From the NCBI GenBank assembly GCA_020723345.1, contig DYJA01000015.1:35221-99220 (forward strand): DNA of 64,000 bases, written 5' to 3'. A program made the translations under genes and the position numbers. Shown here piece by piece: positions 41,544-50,840 of this stretch. The notes beneath the pieces were generated by a model. The model saw only the letters and a program-made list of their open reading frames with translations, was not told the DNA's origin and made no database searches. How positions within the stretch are numbered: position 1 is the stretch's first letter; the number at the start of each line of letters is the position of its first letter. The DNA comes from Candidatus Aquidulcis sp. GTDB taxonomy: Bacteria; Chloroflexota; Anaerolineae; UBA4142.

Positions 41544-43013
41544 ATGACTACGCTAGATTACGCTCGTTTGCAGACTCACTTGATCGGCGCGCTTGAACCC
41601 AAAGCCCAGCGTCGCGTTTTCTTGTTGACTCTCTTTGTAAGCGATCTCTGTGCGTTGGCGCTCGCTTCCGCCTTGGCGTACACCTTCCGCTTTCAGTTCA
41701 ATCTGGAGATTTTCGAAATCGGTGATCCCTCCCCGCTGCTTTATTTGCGGATGACGGCTCTGCTGATCCCCTGGTGGATTTTCCTCTTCGCGCGGTATCG
41801 CCTCTACGATTTGCACTATTTGCTCGGCGGCACGGATGAATATGGGCGAATCCTGAACGCGTCGACGCTGGGTATGATGTCGCTCATCATCGTTCTTTTC
41901 TTTTCGCACATCGTCATCGCGCGCGGCTGGATCGTCCTGTTTTGGTTCTTTTCGATCATCGTCGTCGGACTGTTCCGCTTTGTCTTGCGCCGCGCCGCCT
42001 ATCTGGCGCGGCGGCGCGGTTATCTCCGAACCCCGACGCTCGTCGTCGGCGCGGATGCGGAGGGGTGCGCGATCGCGACACAACTGCGCGAGGCGCGGAC
42101 CTGCGGCGCGGAGGTGATCGGTTTTCTCGACGACCGCGTACCGCCCGGCGAAAAAATTTGCGGCGCGCCCGTGCTCGGATCGGTCGCGCAAATCCAGCAA
42201 GTCGTCGCGCAGTGCGGCGTAGAAGAAGTCATCCTTTCGACGAGCGCGCTCGCGCGCGACCAGGTGCTTCAGATTTACGAGACGTTCGGCCCCTCTTCGG
42301 CGGTCGAGTTGCGCCTTTCGCCCGGCTTGTTCGAAATTTTGACGACCGGTGCGCGCGTGAAAGAGTGGGGATACGTCCCGCTCGTCAGCATCAACAAGGT
42401 GCGCCTGAGCGATTTCGAAACGTGGGTCAAGACGCTTTGGGATTACGGGGTGACGCTGGCGGGGTTGATCGCCATTGCGCCGATTTTGCTTTTCATCGCA
42501 ATCGCGGTAAAATTGGACTCGCCGGGACCGATCTTGTATCGGCGGCGCGTGCTGGGGCGCGGCGGCACCGAGTTCGACGCGTTCAAATTCCGCACGATGC
42601 AGGTCAACGGACATGCGATCTTGGCGCAGTCGCCGGAATTGCAAGCCGAGTTGCGCGCCAATCAGAAATTGAAAGACGATCCGCGCGTGACCCGGCTCGG
42701 GCGCGTTCTCCGCAAGTACTCGCTGGACGAATTGCCGCAGTTGTTCAACGTTTTGCTCGGGCAAATGAGTCTGGTCGGTCCCCGGATGATCGCGCCGGAG
42801 GAAGCGGAAAAGTACGGCAAGTGGAAAATGAATTTGTTGACGGTCAAGCCCGGCATCACCGGCATGTGGCAGATCAGCGGGCGCAGTGATGTCTCGTACG
42901 AAGAACGCATCCGGCTCGACATGCACTATATTCGCAACTATACCTTCTGGCTCGATTTTATGATTTTGTTCCGGACCCTGCCGGTGGTTTTGTCCGGACG
43001 GGGAGCGTATTGA
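41544..43013 (+). CDS. Polyprenyl-phosphate sugar-1-phosphate transferase (WbaP/WcaJ-like)
   Basis: 489 residues. Four N-terminal membrane helices, a CoA-binding-like Rossmann segment ([16 protein letters not shown]...[11 protein letters not shown]), a fifth helix, then the catalytic bacterial sugar transferase domain ([80 protein letters not shown]). It starts glycan assembly by loading sugar-phosphate on undecaprenyl phosphate. A CTGATTGCCCGATTGCCGGC stretch lies just upstream. Confidence 0.95.
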   Translation: MTTLDYARLQTHLIGALEPKAQRRVFLLTLFVSDLCALALASALAYTFRFQFNLEIFEIGDPSPLLYLRMTALLIPWWIFLFARYRLYDLHYLLGGTDEYGRILNASTLGMMSLIIVLFFSHIVIARGWIVLFWFFSIIVVGLFRFVLRRAAYLARRRGYLRTPTLVVGADAEGCAIATQLREARTCGAEVIGFLDDRVPPGEKICGAPVLGSVAQIQQVVAQCGVEEVILSTSALARDQVLQIYETFGPSSAVELRLSPGLFEILTTGARVKEWGYVPLVSINKVRLSDFETWVKTLWDYGVTLAGLIAIAPILLFIAIAVKLDSPGPILYRRRVLGRGGTEFDAFKFRTMQVNGHAILAQSPELQAELRANQKLKDDPRVTRLGRVLRKYSLDELPQLFNVLLGQMSLVGPRMIAPEEAEKYGKWKMNLLTVKPGITGMWQISGRSDVSYEERIRLDMHYIRNYTFWLDFMILFRTLPVVLSGRGAY

Positions 43014-43018
43014 TTTCA

Positions 43019-43150
43019 GAAGGGATGAGATGGGAGAAGAAGGCATGAGATGGCAGGAGAAGGCGAAGATGGCGGAGGAGGCGCGTCCCCTCTACGCCCT
43101 CTTTTCCCTTCTTTGCCCTCTACGCCTTCTGATGCCCTCTTATCCCCTCT
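43019..43150. repeat. GAAGGGATGAGATGGGAGAAG long inverted repeat
   Basis: GAAGG-ATGAGATGG units on the left and CCCTCTACGCCCTCTT-CCTTC units on the right form a 130-bp imperfect inverted repeat filling the gap between the sugar transferase and the tyrosine kinase. Confidence 0.85.
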
Positions 43151-43172
43151 GCACTCCTCGTGATTTGAGGTA

Positions 43173-44852
43173 TTGGTGGAACTGAAACACTACTGGTCGA
43201 TCATCTGGAAATGGATGTGGCTGATTGTACTGGCGACCGGCATCGCGGCGGTTTCCAGTTATCTCGCCGTCTCGCAACAGCCCAAGGTTTATCAGGCGTC
43301 CACGACCTTGCTCGTCGGGCAAAGCGTTCAGTCGCTCAATCCCAATCCAGCGGATATTTACACCAGCCAGCAACTCGCGCTGACGTACGTCCAAATCGTC
43401 AAGACCGAAGCGATCCTGCAAGGCGCGGTCGAGGCGCTCGGTTTGAAAATGCCGCCCGCCGCGCTGCGCGGCATGGTCAACGCGAGTATCATTCAAGGCA
43501 CGCAATTGATCGATCTGCGCGTCGTGGATACGGATCCGCCGCGCGCCCAAGCGATTGCGGATGAACTCGCGCGCCAATTGATCCTGCAAGGTCCCGCAGC
43601 CAAAGAAGAGGAAGTCGCCAAGAGCCGCGATTTCGTCAGGAGACAAGCCGACGATCTCCAGAAAAAGATCGAAGAGGGACAGAAAAAGATCAACGAATTG
43701 CAGGGCTCGATCCAGGTCACCTCGAGCGCGCGCGAGATTGCGGACAAGCAACAGCAAATCATGACCTTGCAGGGGCAGATCAATCAATGGCAGTTGACGT
43801 ACGCGAGCATGTTGAACTATTTGTCGCCGCGCTCGCCGAACTATCTCACGGTGATCGAGCCGGCGCGTCTGCCCACTGCTCCGATCGCGCCAAACGTTCC
43901 GACGACCGTCTTGCTCGCCGCGGCGATTGGCGCGCTCCTCGCCGTCGGCGGCGCGTTCCTGATCGAATACATTGACGACACGATCAAATCGCCGGACGAC
44001 GTATCCCATTCGCTCAAACTCGCGGTGCTCGCGCTGATTGCGAAGATCGGCGGCGACAAGCCGGACGAAAAATTGGTGACCGCGCGCTATCCGCGTTCCT
44101 CACACGCGGAAGCATATCGCCTTTTGCGAACCAACATTCAGGTCTCGGATGTGGACAAGCCGGTCAAGACCGTTCTCGTCACGAGTCCGAATCCGGTCGA
44201 AGGTAAAAGCGTCACGGCGGCAAATCTGGCAGTCGCGATGGCGCAAGCCGGTCTGCGGACTGTTTTGATCGACGCCGATTTGCGCCGCCCGTCCCAGCAT
44301 CGACTCTTTCGCCTCACCAATGACCTGGGTCTCACGACCGGCTTGATGCAACTCGAACCTTCGCTCGACGGGTACGTGCGCGAGACCGAGGTTGAAAACC
44401 TGTACGTGATCACGTCGGGCAACTTGCCGCCGAATCCGGCGGAACTGCTCGCGTCGAAACGAATGCAGCGCCTGCTCGAAGCGTTGCAAGAATATTCCGA
44501 CGTGATCATCATCGACACGCCGCCGTGCTTGCCGCTGGCGGACGCCGCGATCTTGGCGCGCCGGGTCGACGGCGTGTTGCTGGTTGTGGGCGCGGGCAGT
44601 ACGCGCCGCGAAGCCGCCGTCAAAGCGAAGGAAGCGTTGGAACGCACCGGCGGACGGATTCTTGGCGTCGTGTTGAACCGCGTCAGTTCGCACGGCAACG
44701 GCTACTATTATCACTACTACTATTATTCGCAAGACGGCGAACGCAAACGCAAACACAAAACCAAAGCATCGCCGCTCGCGCGCTTCTTTGGCAAATCAAC
44801 CGAGCCGGATTCAAGTCCGGAAATGATTGATGAATCCAATCCCCCCGCCTGA
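43173..44852 (+). CDS. Wzz-type chain-length regulator fused to BY-kinase
   Basis: 559 residues (TTG 43173 or GTG 43176). Wzz domain: membrane helix at about 15-33, large extracytoplasmic part with coiled-coil, second helix near 247-265. Then a bacterial tyrosine kinase: modified Walker A SPNPVEGKS (Lys about 345), Walker A' VLIDADLRRPSQHRLF, Walker B DVIIIDTPPCLPLADA. The tail has a tyrosine cluster (YYYHYYYYS) for autophosphorylation and a basic end. It controls polymer length and export. It overlaps the next gene by 23 bases. Confidence 0.94.
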   Translation: MVELKHYWSIIWKWMWLIVLATGIAAVSSYLAVSQQPKVYQASTTLLVGQSVQSLNPNPADIYTSQQLALTYVQIVKTEAILQGAVEALGLKMPPAALRGMVNASIIQGTQLIDLRVVDTDPPRAQAIADELARQLILQGPAAKEEEVAKSRDFVRRQADDLQKKIEEGQKKINELQGSIQVTSSAREIADKQQQIMTLQGQINQWQLTYASMLNYLSPRSPNYLTVIEPARLPTAPIAPNVPTTVLLAAAIGALLAVGGAFLIEYIDDTIKSPDDVSHSLKLAVLALIAKIGGDKPDEKLVTARYPRSSHAEAYRLLRTNIQVSDVDKPVKTVLVTSPNPVEGKSVTAANLAVAMAQAGLRTVLIDADLRRPSQHRLFRLTNDLGLTTGLMQLEPSLDGYVRETEVENLYVITSGNLPPNPAELLASKRMQRLLEALQEYSDVIIIDTPPCLPLADAAILARRVDGVLLVVGAGSTRREAAVKAKEALERTGGRILGVVLNRVSSHGNGYYYHYYYYSQDGERKRKHKTKASPLARFFGKSTEPDSSPEMIDESNPPA

Positions 44853-46677
44853 GATCGAGCCGCGCGCGCAAGGGATCATCGCGCGTCTGCGTGATCGCAT
44901 TAGCGACATGACGCCCCTGGAACAACTCTTGTGGGCGCTCGCCGGTCTGTTGGCGATTGTGGCAATCGTCGTTTTTATTCCGACATTTGTGCCCGGGGCA
45001 AAGCCCGGCGCGCGCGCGCCCACCATCATTCCGACCAGTCTCGCGCAAGGCGGTCTCGCCACGCGTTCGCCCTCTCCAACGGTTTCTCCTTCTAGTAGCC
45101 CAACTCGATCGTCGACGCCGCCGCCCACGTTAGCGCCGTTGACGATGCCGACGCCGCCCGCCGAAGGGCGGTCGTTGACTTTTGCGCCGAACCCGGATCG
45201 AACCGGGTGGTTGGGCAGCAAAGAACTCGCGCCGCACTTGCGCGATCGCAATGTGCACAGCGGCGCGTATCAAGGGCAATCGCTCGTTGGCGTAATGCAA
45301 TTCGATCTGATCGGCTTGCCGCCCGGATCAAAAATTCTCTACGCCGCGCTCGAACTGACCGGACGCAACGCGCGCTTCCTGGGTCAGTCGGGTGAGTGGA
45401 GCGTGGAGATGATCGACGCGCAGCCGGGCGCGGCGTGGGACGATGCGTCGTATGACGCGATCGTGCAATTGCCGCGTCTCGCGCTCCTCGGCAAGTCGTA
45501 CGCCGCGCAGGAACTCGCCGCCGGACTAGTCAACCGCATCGTCTTCACGCCCGATCAAATGAAATTGCTCGAAAAGCAACTGGATGTGGGCGCGTTCACT
45601 CTGCGCGTGCGCGGTCCCACGGGCGCGAATGATAACTTGTTTACCTGGGACGCGGGGCCCGGCGTGACCGCGCCGACCTTGTATCTCGTCACAGTTCCCG
45701 CGTCGTACGTCGTCGTCACCGTCACGCCGACGCCGGAGAATGTGTTTGCCGCGGCGACGGTCGTCGCGCAGCAGACCCAATTCGCCAAACAGTTTGGTTC
45801 GCCGACGGCGTTCCCGCGTTCCATCGCCACGGCGACGCCGGGCAACACGCCCAACGTCATCGTGACGAACACGCCGACGCCGCTGAACGCGGCAACTGAA
45901 ACGTTCCGTTCCGCGTACGCGACCGCGGTCGCGGCGACGACGGGGACTTTTACGCCCGCGCCGGCATATTGGATCACCGCGACGCCGTTCCCGCTGTACA
46001 TTCCGATGGCGAGTCTCACGCCGCTGCCCACCGCCACGCCAACTCCGGCGGCGACGGACGTGGCGCAACTTGCCAAACTGCCGTTGCCCTCCGGTTTGTA
46101 CAACAAGATTCTTTTTCTGAGCGGTTCGCGGCAAGCGCCCATCGTGCTCGTCATGGATCCGGATGGCAAGAACCTGGGACTGATCACGGATCGTACCGTG
46201 TACGACCGCGCGGTCGCGCGCGATCGCTTGTCGCCGGATGGCGCGTTCTTGCTCTACAACGCGCCCGATCACAATTTCCCCGACACGTTGCAAATTTGGA
46301 ACCAATACCAGAATCGCCCGCCGGTGCCGCCGGTACGCATGACTGCGGTGCAAAGAGGAGTTGCCTACGCGCCGGCGTGGTCGCCCGTGAGTAACAAGTT
46401 CGTCTACGTCAGCAGTGAAACCGGTCGTGACGAGCTCTGGCTTTTGGATGTCGACACGAAGAAAACCCAGCAACTCACCTTCAGCAAAGATTGGTACTGG
46501 AACCAATTCCCCTCGTGGTCGCCGGACGGCAAGCGGATTGCGTATTCTTCTGATCGCGGGCACATTGGATCGTTCACCGAAATCTGGACGATGAGTGCGG
46601 ACGGCACCGGCGAAGTCAGACTCGGCGATGGCACGCGCGATTGCTGGTCGCCGGTTTGGATCAAGTGGAGACAGTGA
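44830..46677 (+). CDS. Membrane-anchored protein with DNRLRE-like and TolB/PD40 propeller regions
   Basis: 615 residues from ATG 44830. One membrane helix (about 36-55) is followed by a Ser/Thr/Pro-rich linker, a beta-sandwich region (SLVGVMQFDLIGLPPGSKILYAALELTGRNA) resembling DNRLRE domains, a long Thr/Ala/Pro-rich stalk (VTPTPENVFAAATVV, TATPGNTPNVIVTNTPTP) and PD40-type strands (WSPVSNKFVYVSSETGRDELWLLD, WSPDGKRIAYSSDRG). It is probably a surface protein whose Thr/Pro stalk could be O-glycosylated; that is inference. The TGA overlaps the next ATG. Confidence 0.82.
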   Translation: MNPIPPPEIEPRAQGIIARLRDRISDMTPLEQLLWALAGLLAIVAIVVFIPTFVPGAKPGARAPTIIPTSLAQGGLATRSPSPTVSPSSSPTRSSTPPPTLAPLTMPTPPAEGRSLTFAPNPDRTGWLGSKELAPHLRDRNVHSGAYQGQSLVGVMQFDLIGLPPGSKILYAALELTGRNARFLGQSGEWSVEMIDAQPGAAWDDASYDAIVQLPRLALLGKSYAAQELAAGLVNRIVFTPDQMKLLEKQLDVGAFTLRVRGPTGANDNLFTWDAGPGVTAPTLYLVTVPASYVVVTVTPTPENVFAAATVVAQQTQFAKQFGSPTAFPRSIATATPGNTPNVIVTNTPTPLNAATETFRSAYATAVAATTGTFTPAPAYWITATPFPLYIPMASLTPLPTATPTPAATDVAQLAKLPLPSGLYNKILFLSGSRQAPIVLVMDPDGKNLGLITDRTVYDRAVARDRLSPDGAFLLYNAPDHNFPDTLQIWNQYQNRPPVPPVRMTAVQRGVAYAPAWSPVSNKFVYVSSETGRDELWLLDVDTKKTQQLTFSKDWYWNQFPSWSPDGKRIAYSSDRGHIGSFTEIWTMSADGTGEVRLGDGTRDCWSPVWIKWRQ

Positions 46678-48362
46678 TGAGCGATTGTCATTGCGAGGAG
46701 CATCCTGAGCGGAGCGGCGGTTTGCGCCGCGCAGTCGAAGGATGCGATGAAGCAATCCCCAATCCTCGATTTGGAGATTGCTTCGCCCAAGACGCTCGCA
46801 ATGACACGGCTGTATCCGTTATCATCCCCGCGTACAACGCCGCCGCGACGATTGCCGATTGTTTGAACGCGCTGGCGCGTCAAACCATCGCGCGCGCGCA
46901 GTACGAAATCATCGTCGTAGACGACGGCTCGACCGACGCGACGCGCGCGCTCGCCGAAAAATTTCCCGACGTGCGCGTGCTTGCGACGACGCATCGCGGC
47001 GCGGCAGCCGCGCGTAACTCTGGTGCGCGCGCGGCGCGCGGCGCGATCCTCCTTTTTACCGACGCCGATTGCGCGCCCACCGAAAATTGGATTGACGCGA
47101 TGCGCGCGCCCTTTGCCGATCCGAACGTCGTCGGCGCAAAAGGCGTTTATCGCACGCGACAGCGCGAACGCGTCGCGCGGTTCGTGCAGTTGGAGTACGC
47201 CGAAAAATACGCGCGCATGTCCCGCGCGGCGACGATTGATTTCATCGACACGTACAGCGCGGCGTACCGCCGCGACATTTTCCTCGCCAACGCCGGTTTC
47301 GATGAGACACTGCCGGTGGCGGAAGATCAGGAATTTTCGTTTCGCCTCGCCAAACAAGGACGCCGTTTGGTGTTTGCCCCGCAAGCCGTGGTCTTTCACC
47401 GCCACGTCACCACGCTCGGCGCGTACGTCCGCCGCAAATTTCGCATCGGCTATTGGAAAGTGCGCGTCCACGCGCGCCATCCCGACAAAGTGTGGCGCGA
47501 TTCGCACACACCGACCACGTTGAAATGGCAAACCGTTTTGTGGCTGGCGATTCTTGCCGGGATGAGCGCGGCGCTCGTCGTTCCCATGCTGTGGGGATGG
47601 GTTGCGCTCCTCGCGGCGATTTTTTTTGTCAGCGCGCTGCCGCTGCTCGTTTTCGTCGCGCGCCGCGATCCGGCGCTTGCGCTCGTCGCGCTGCCGCTCA
47701 TCGTCGCGCGCGCGGGCGCGCTCGGTACGGGCTTGCTCGCCGGGCTCCTCGGCGAGATCGCGCGGTCGGCGCGCCTGAAACGCGCGGTCGACATCGTCGG
47801 CGCATTGACCGGCTTGATCGTCAGCGCGCCGCTGATGCTGCTGATCGCGCTTGCGATCAAGCTCGATTCGCCGGGTCCGGTTTTCTTCACGCAAGTTCGC
47901 GCGGGTAAGGATGGCGCGCCTTTTCGCATCATCAAATTTCGGTCGATGGTGCGCGATGCGGAGGCGCGCCTCGACGCGGTGATCGCGCAGAGCCAGTTGC
48001 CGCCGCCGGTGTTCAAAATTCCGAATGACCCGCGCGTCACGCGCGTCGGCAGAGTTTTGCGGCGGCTGTCGCTAGACGAATTGCCGCAATTCGTGAATGT
48101 GCTGAAAGGCGAAATGAGTCTCGTCGGTCCGCGTCCGGAAGAAACGCGGATCGTCGCGCTGTACGACGCGTGGCATCGCCGACGCCTCGCCGTCAAACCA
48201 GGGATGACGGGACCCATGCAGACGCGCGCGCGCGGCGCGTTGTCGCTGGATGAACGCGCGCGACTGGAACTCGATTACATCGAACATTACTCCATCGGCC
48301 AAGATTTCCTTTTGCTTTGTCGAACGCTGCCCGCGGTTTTGCGCGGACAAGGCGCGTATTGA
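46677..48362 (+). CDS. GT2 glycosyltransferase fused to bacterial sugar transferase
   Basis: 561 residues from ATG 46677. Residues 4-43 are encoded by a nested palindromic repeat. GT2 domain about 44-280: VSVIIPAYNAAATIADCLNAL, EIIVVDDGSTDATRAL, LLFTDADCAPTENWIDAM, FDETLPVAEDQEFSFRLA. Two helices follow near 285-345. The C-terminal part (about 360-561) is a complete sugar-phosphate transferase domain (KLDSPGPVFFTQVRAGKDGAPFRIIKFRSM; LSLDELPQFVNVLKGEMSLVGPRPEE; GMTGPMQTRARG). One chain could thus start the lipid-linked glycan and add the next sugar. Confidence 0.93.
   Translation: MSDCHCEEHPERSGGLRRAVEGCDEAIPNPRFGDCFAQDARNDTAVSVIIPAYNAAATIADCLNALARQTIARAQYEIIVVDDGSTDATRALAEKFPDVRVLATTHRGAAAARNSGARAARGAILLFTDADCAPTENWIDAMRAPFADPNVVGAKGVYRTRQRERVARFVQLEYAEKYARMSRAATIDFIDTYSAAYRRDIFLANAGFDETLPVAEDQEFSFRLAKQGRRLVFAPQAVVFHRHVTTLGAYVRRKFRIGYWKVRVHARHPDKVWRDSHTPTTLKWQTVLWLAILAGMSAALVVPMLWGWVALLAAIFFVSALPLLVFVARRDPALALVALPLIVARAGALGTGLLAGLLGEIARSARLKRAVDIVGALTGLIVSAPLMLLIALAIKLDSPGPVFFTQVRAGKDGAPFRIIKFRSMVRDAEARLDAVIAQSQLPPPVFKIPNDPRVTRVGRVLRRLSLDELPQFVNVLKGEMSLVGPRPEETRIVALYDAWHRRRLAVKPGMTGPMQTRARGALSLDERARLELDYIEHYSIGQDFLLLCRTLPAVLRGQGAY
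46686..46806. repeat. 121-bp nested palindrome forming a coding N-terminus
   Basis: Outer arms TGTCATTGCGAG and CTCGCAATGACA (12 bp, perfect). Inside are a GAAGCAATC/GATTGCTTC pair and a CCTGAGCGG...GTCGAAGG unit related to the one in the wzt remnants. It is open in frame and follows the ATG by three codons. Confidence 0.9.
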
Positions 48363-48434
48363 TCGAATCGCGATACGCTTTTGTGACGCGCTTGTGACAC
48401 GATTGTGCCGTTTAAATTGGGTTAAAGATGCCGC

Positions 48435-48463
48435 TTGACGTGGTGACTAGGGTATGGTATTCT
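48435..48463 (+). promoter_or_regulatory. Sigma-70 promoter of the propeller-protein gene
   Basis: TTGACG (48435-48440), a 17-bp spacer, TATTCT (48458-48463); about 95-base leader to ATG 48566. It marks the start of a new transcription unit after the polysaccharide locus. Confidence 0.7.
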
Positions 48464-48565
48464 AGTACTAGTTCCTTGTCTAGCCGTTGGCTGACTTGAT
48501 CGCTCGATCGGCTGGCGAAAGCGCGACTGGATTCAAGTGGCATTTTGCAAAATGGAAGGTGTGTT

Positions 48566-50659
48566 ATGAATGTCAAGTATCGTGAAATCGCTAAAATCGT
48601 TTTTCTGATTTTAGGATTGGTGATGCTGGGTCTGTTTGCGGGCACCGGTGTGACCCTGGCGGCTCCGCCGCACCAGGGCTCGGTTCCGCCGCCGCCGCCG
48701 CCACCACCGCCGCCGCCGCCCCCGCCCGAGCCACCGGAAAGACCCGAGCCCCCGGCGCCTCCGGCGCCGATTCCGATTCCTGTTACAGGCGGTCTGCCGC
48801 CGTGGTGTTGTTTGCCGGGTGTGGCGTTTACTTCGTTGCGGGATGGCAATGAAGAAATTTATCTCATGCGCTATGATGGCACTGGTGTAACGCGATTGAC
48901 GAACGACCCTGCCGTCGATCGCGATCCCGCGCCTTCGCCAGATGGCATGTACATCGCATTTCAATCCACGCGTGACAAAGCCTCTCCGTACTGCGGTGGA
49001 TCGGGCTATCCGAATTGTGCCTCACACATTTATATGGTTAGCATCGATGGCGGCACGCCGCTCCGGCTAACCGATGGTCCCTTCCAAGACAGCCAACCGA
49101 CCTGGTCGTTGAGCGGCGCGTTCATCGCGTTCGTTTCCAATCGCGATGATCCCGATCCAGCCACGTGCGGTCAGTCCGGCAAGCCGGCGTGCGTGCAAAA
49201 TATTTACGTGATGAACGCCACCGGCGGCGCGGCGCGGCGCGTGACGACCAACCCCGCGAGCAATCCCAAAGCGGTCAATCTGTTCCCGAACTGGGCGCCG
49301 GATGATTCGCTCATCGCGTTCCAATCCAACCGCGACGGCAACAACGAGATCTACGTGGTCGCGCCGGACGGCAGCGGTCTCACGCGCTTGACGAACAACG
49401 CGGCAAGCGACGGGCATCCCGGATGGTCGCCGGATGGAACGCGCATCGCGTTCGAGACGAATCGCGATGGCAACTATGAACTCTACGTGATGAACGCCGA
49501 TGGTTCCAACCCAGTGCGATTCACAACTAACGCGGCGGCGGATCGTCATCCGATTTGGCTGCCCGGTTGCAGCGACCGCATCGTCTTTGCGTCCGATCGC
49601 GACGGCGCGGGCTTTCGGATTTACGCGATCGATCCGGACGGCAAGAGTTTGACGCGGCTGACGTCGCTGCCGGTAGGACAGACCGCGCCGGACGATTTGC
49701 CCGCGTGGTCGGGTTTGCCCGAATCGCTCCGCGTGCAGGGGATCTGCTGCGTGCCGGGCGTCGTCTTTGATTCGACGCGCGATGTGGCGACGGAAGAAAT
49801 CTACATCATTCGGAACGACGGCGCGCAACTGACGCGCTTGACGTTCAACCAAGCCCGCGACTTGAAAGCCGCGCCTTCGCCGGACGGCACGCTCATCGCG
49901 TTCCAATCCAACCGCGACGGTTTGTTCCAAATCTATACGATGAATACCGACGGCTCGGGCGCCAAGCGCGTGACGACGAGCGCCGGCAACGATACCGAGC
50001 CGATCTGGTCGACTGACGGCGCGCGCATCGCCTTCATCTCCACGCGCGACGATCCTGATCCCAAAACGTGCGGCACCACCGGCAAGCCGGCGTGCGTGAC
50101 GACGCTCTATGTGATGACTGCCGATGGTTCGGGCGCGGCGCGCGTCGCCAATCTGACGAATGTGAGCAACCCATCCTGGTCGGCGAACAGCAAGCAAATC
50201 GCGTTCCAAACGAACCGCGATGGCAATGAAGAAATTTACCTCGTCAACGCGGACGGCAGCGGCTTGACCCGCTTGACGAACAACGCCGCGAACGACGGTC
50301 ACCCGACCTGGTCGCCGGAGGGCAAGCGCATCGCATTCGAATCGAACCGCGATGGCAAGTTCCAACTCTACGTGATGAATGCGGACGGCTCGAACGTCAC
50401 GCGCCTCACCGACGCCGGCGAAAATCGCCGCCCGTACTGGTGCCCCAGTTGTTACGAACGCATCGTGTTCGTTTCCAATCGCGATGGCGGCAACTGGAGT
50501 ACCTACGCGACGAACGCCGACGGTGGGAACCAGGTTCGTTTGACGTTGCCGCCTGCCGGTTCGACTGCGCCGGATGATAACCCGGCGTGGACGGGCTTGC
50601 CGCTGCAGTCGACATTCCCGTTCCGACGACCAACTCCCGCGCCAACACCGCGTCCGTGA
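48566..50659 (+). CDS. Secreted double TolB-like beta-propeller protein
   Basis: 697 residues from ATG 48566 (GGAAGG site). Signal peptide to about residue 33, then a poly-proline run and Pro/Glu-rich linker. Two tandem halves of about 305 residues follow, each made of PD40 strands (TRIAFETNRDGNYELYVMNADGS type) and each with the same cysteine layout (CCLPGV / CCVPGV; TCGQSGKPAC / TCGTTGKPAC; PGC / PSC). This is an internal duplication. Conserved cysteine pairs suggest disulphides, which fits with secreted DsbA-like proteins. It ends in a Pro/Thr tail. Ligand unknown. Confidence 0.85.
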   Translation: MNVKYREIAKIVFLILGLVMLGLFAGTGVTLAAPPHQGSVPPPPPPPPPPPPPPEPPERPEPPAPPAPIPIPVTGGLPPWCCLPGVAFTSLRDGNEEIYLMRYDGTGVTRLTNDPAVDRDPAPSPDGMYIAFQSTRDKASPYCGGSGYPNCASHIYMVSIDGGTPLRLTDGPFQDSQPTWSLSGAFIAFVSNRDDPDPATCGQSGKPACVQNIYVMNATGGAARRVTTNPASNPKAVNLFPNWAPDDSLIAFQSNRDGNNEIYVVAPDGSGLTRLTNNAASDGHPGWSPDGTRIAFETNRDGNYELYVMNADGSNPVRFTTNAAADRHPIWLPGCSDRIVFASDRDGAGFRIYAIDPDGKSLTRLTSLPVGQTAPDDLPAWSGLPESLRVQGICCVPGVVFDSTRDVATEEIYIIRNDGAQLTRLTFNQARDLKAAPSPDGTLIAFQSNRDGLFQIYTMNTDGSGAKRVTTSAGNDTEPIWSTDGARIAFISTRDDPDPKTCGTTGKPACVTTLYVMTADGSGAARVANLTNVSNPSWSANSKQIAFQTNRDGNEEIYLVNADGSGLTRLTNNAANDGHPTWSPEGKRIAFESNRDGKFQLYVMNADGSNVTRLTDAGENRRPYWCPSCYERIVFVSNRDGGNWSTYATNADGGNQVRLTLPPAGSTAPDDNPAWTGLPLQSTFPFRRPTPAPTPRP

Positions 50660-50660
50660 G

Positions 50661-50792
50661 GTTTGCCTTGCGAAGGGACATTTTGCTCTGAGCGAACGGA
50701 ACCCTTCGCAAGGACAAATCGAAATTGTTGTTCCACGTTGTACGCTCGATGGGGATCCCAATGCCGCGCTCGCGATCTTGGGATCCCCTTCT
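50661..50792. repeat. Two palindromes in the 50660-50840 gap
   Basis: CCTTGCGAAGGG...CCCTTCGCAAGG (about 50662-50708) and GGGGATCCCAA...TTGGGATCCCC (50751-50787). Either could end transcription, but neither has a good T-tract. No gene was seen in the gap. Confidence 0.8.
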
Positions 50793-50840
50793 CCACGTGT
50801 TTGGTGTTTCATCTTTCACTCACTCACCCATAGTGCCGTT

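Noticed and set aside
48770..48800. PVTGG in the propeller protein and PVTGA in the GH-like protein as sortase signals
   Set aside because: Both lie near the N-terminus, with no following helix and basic tail.
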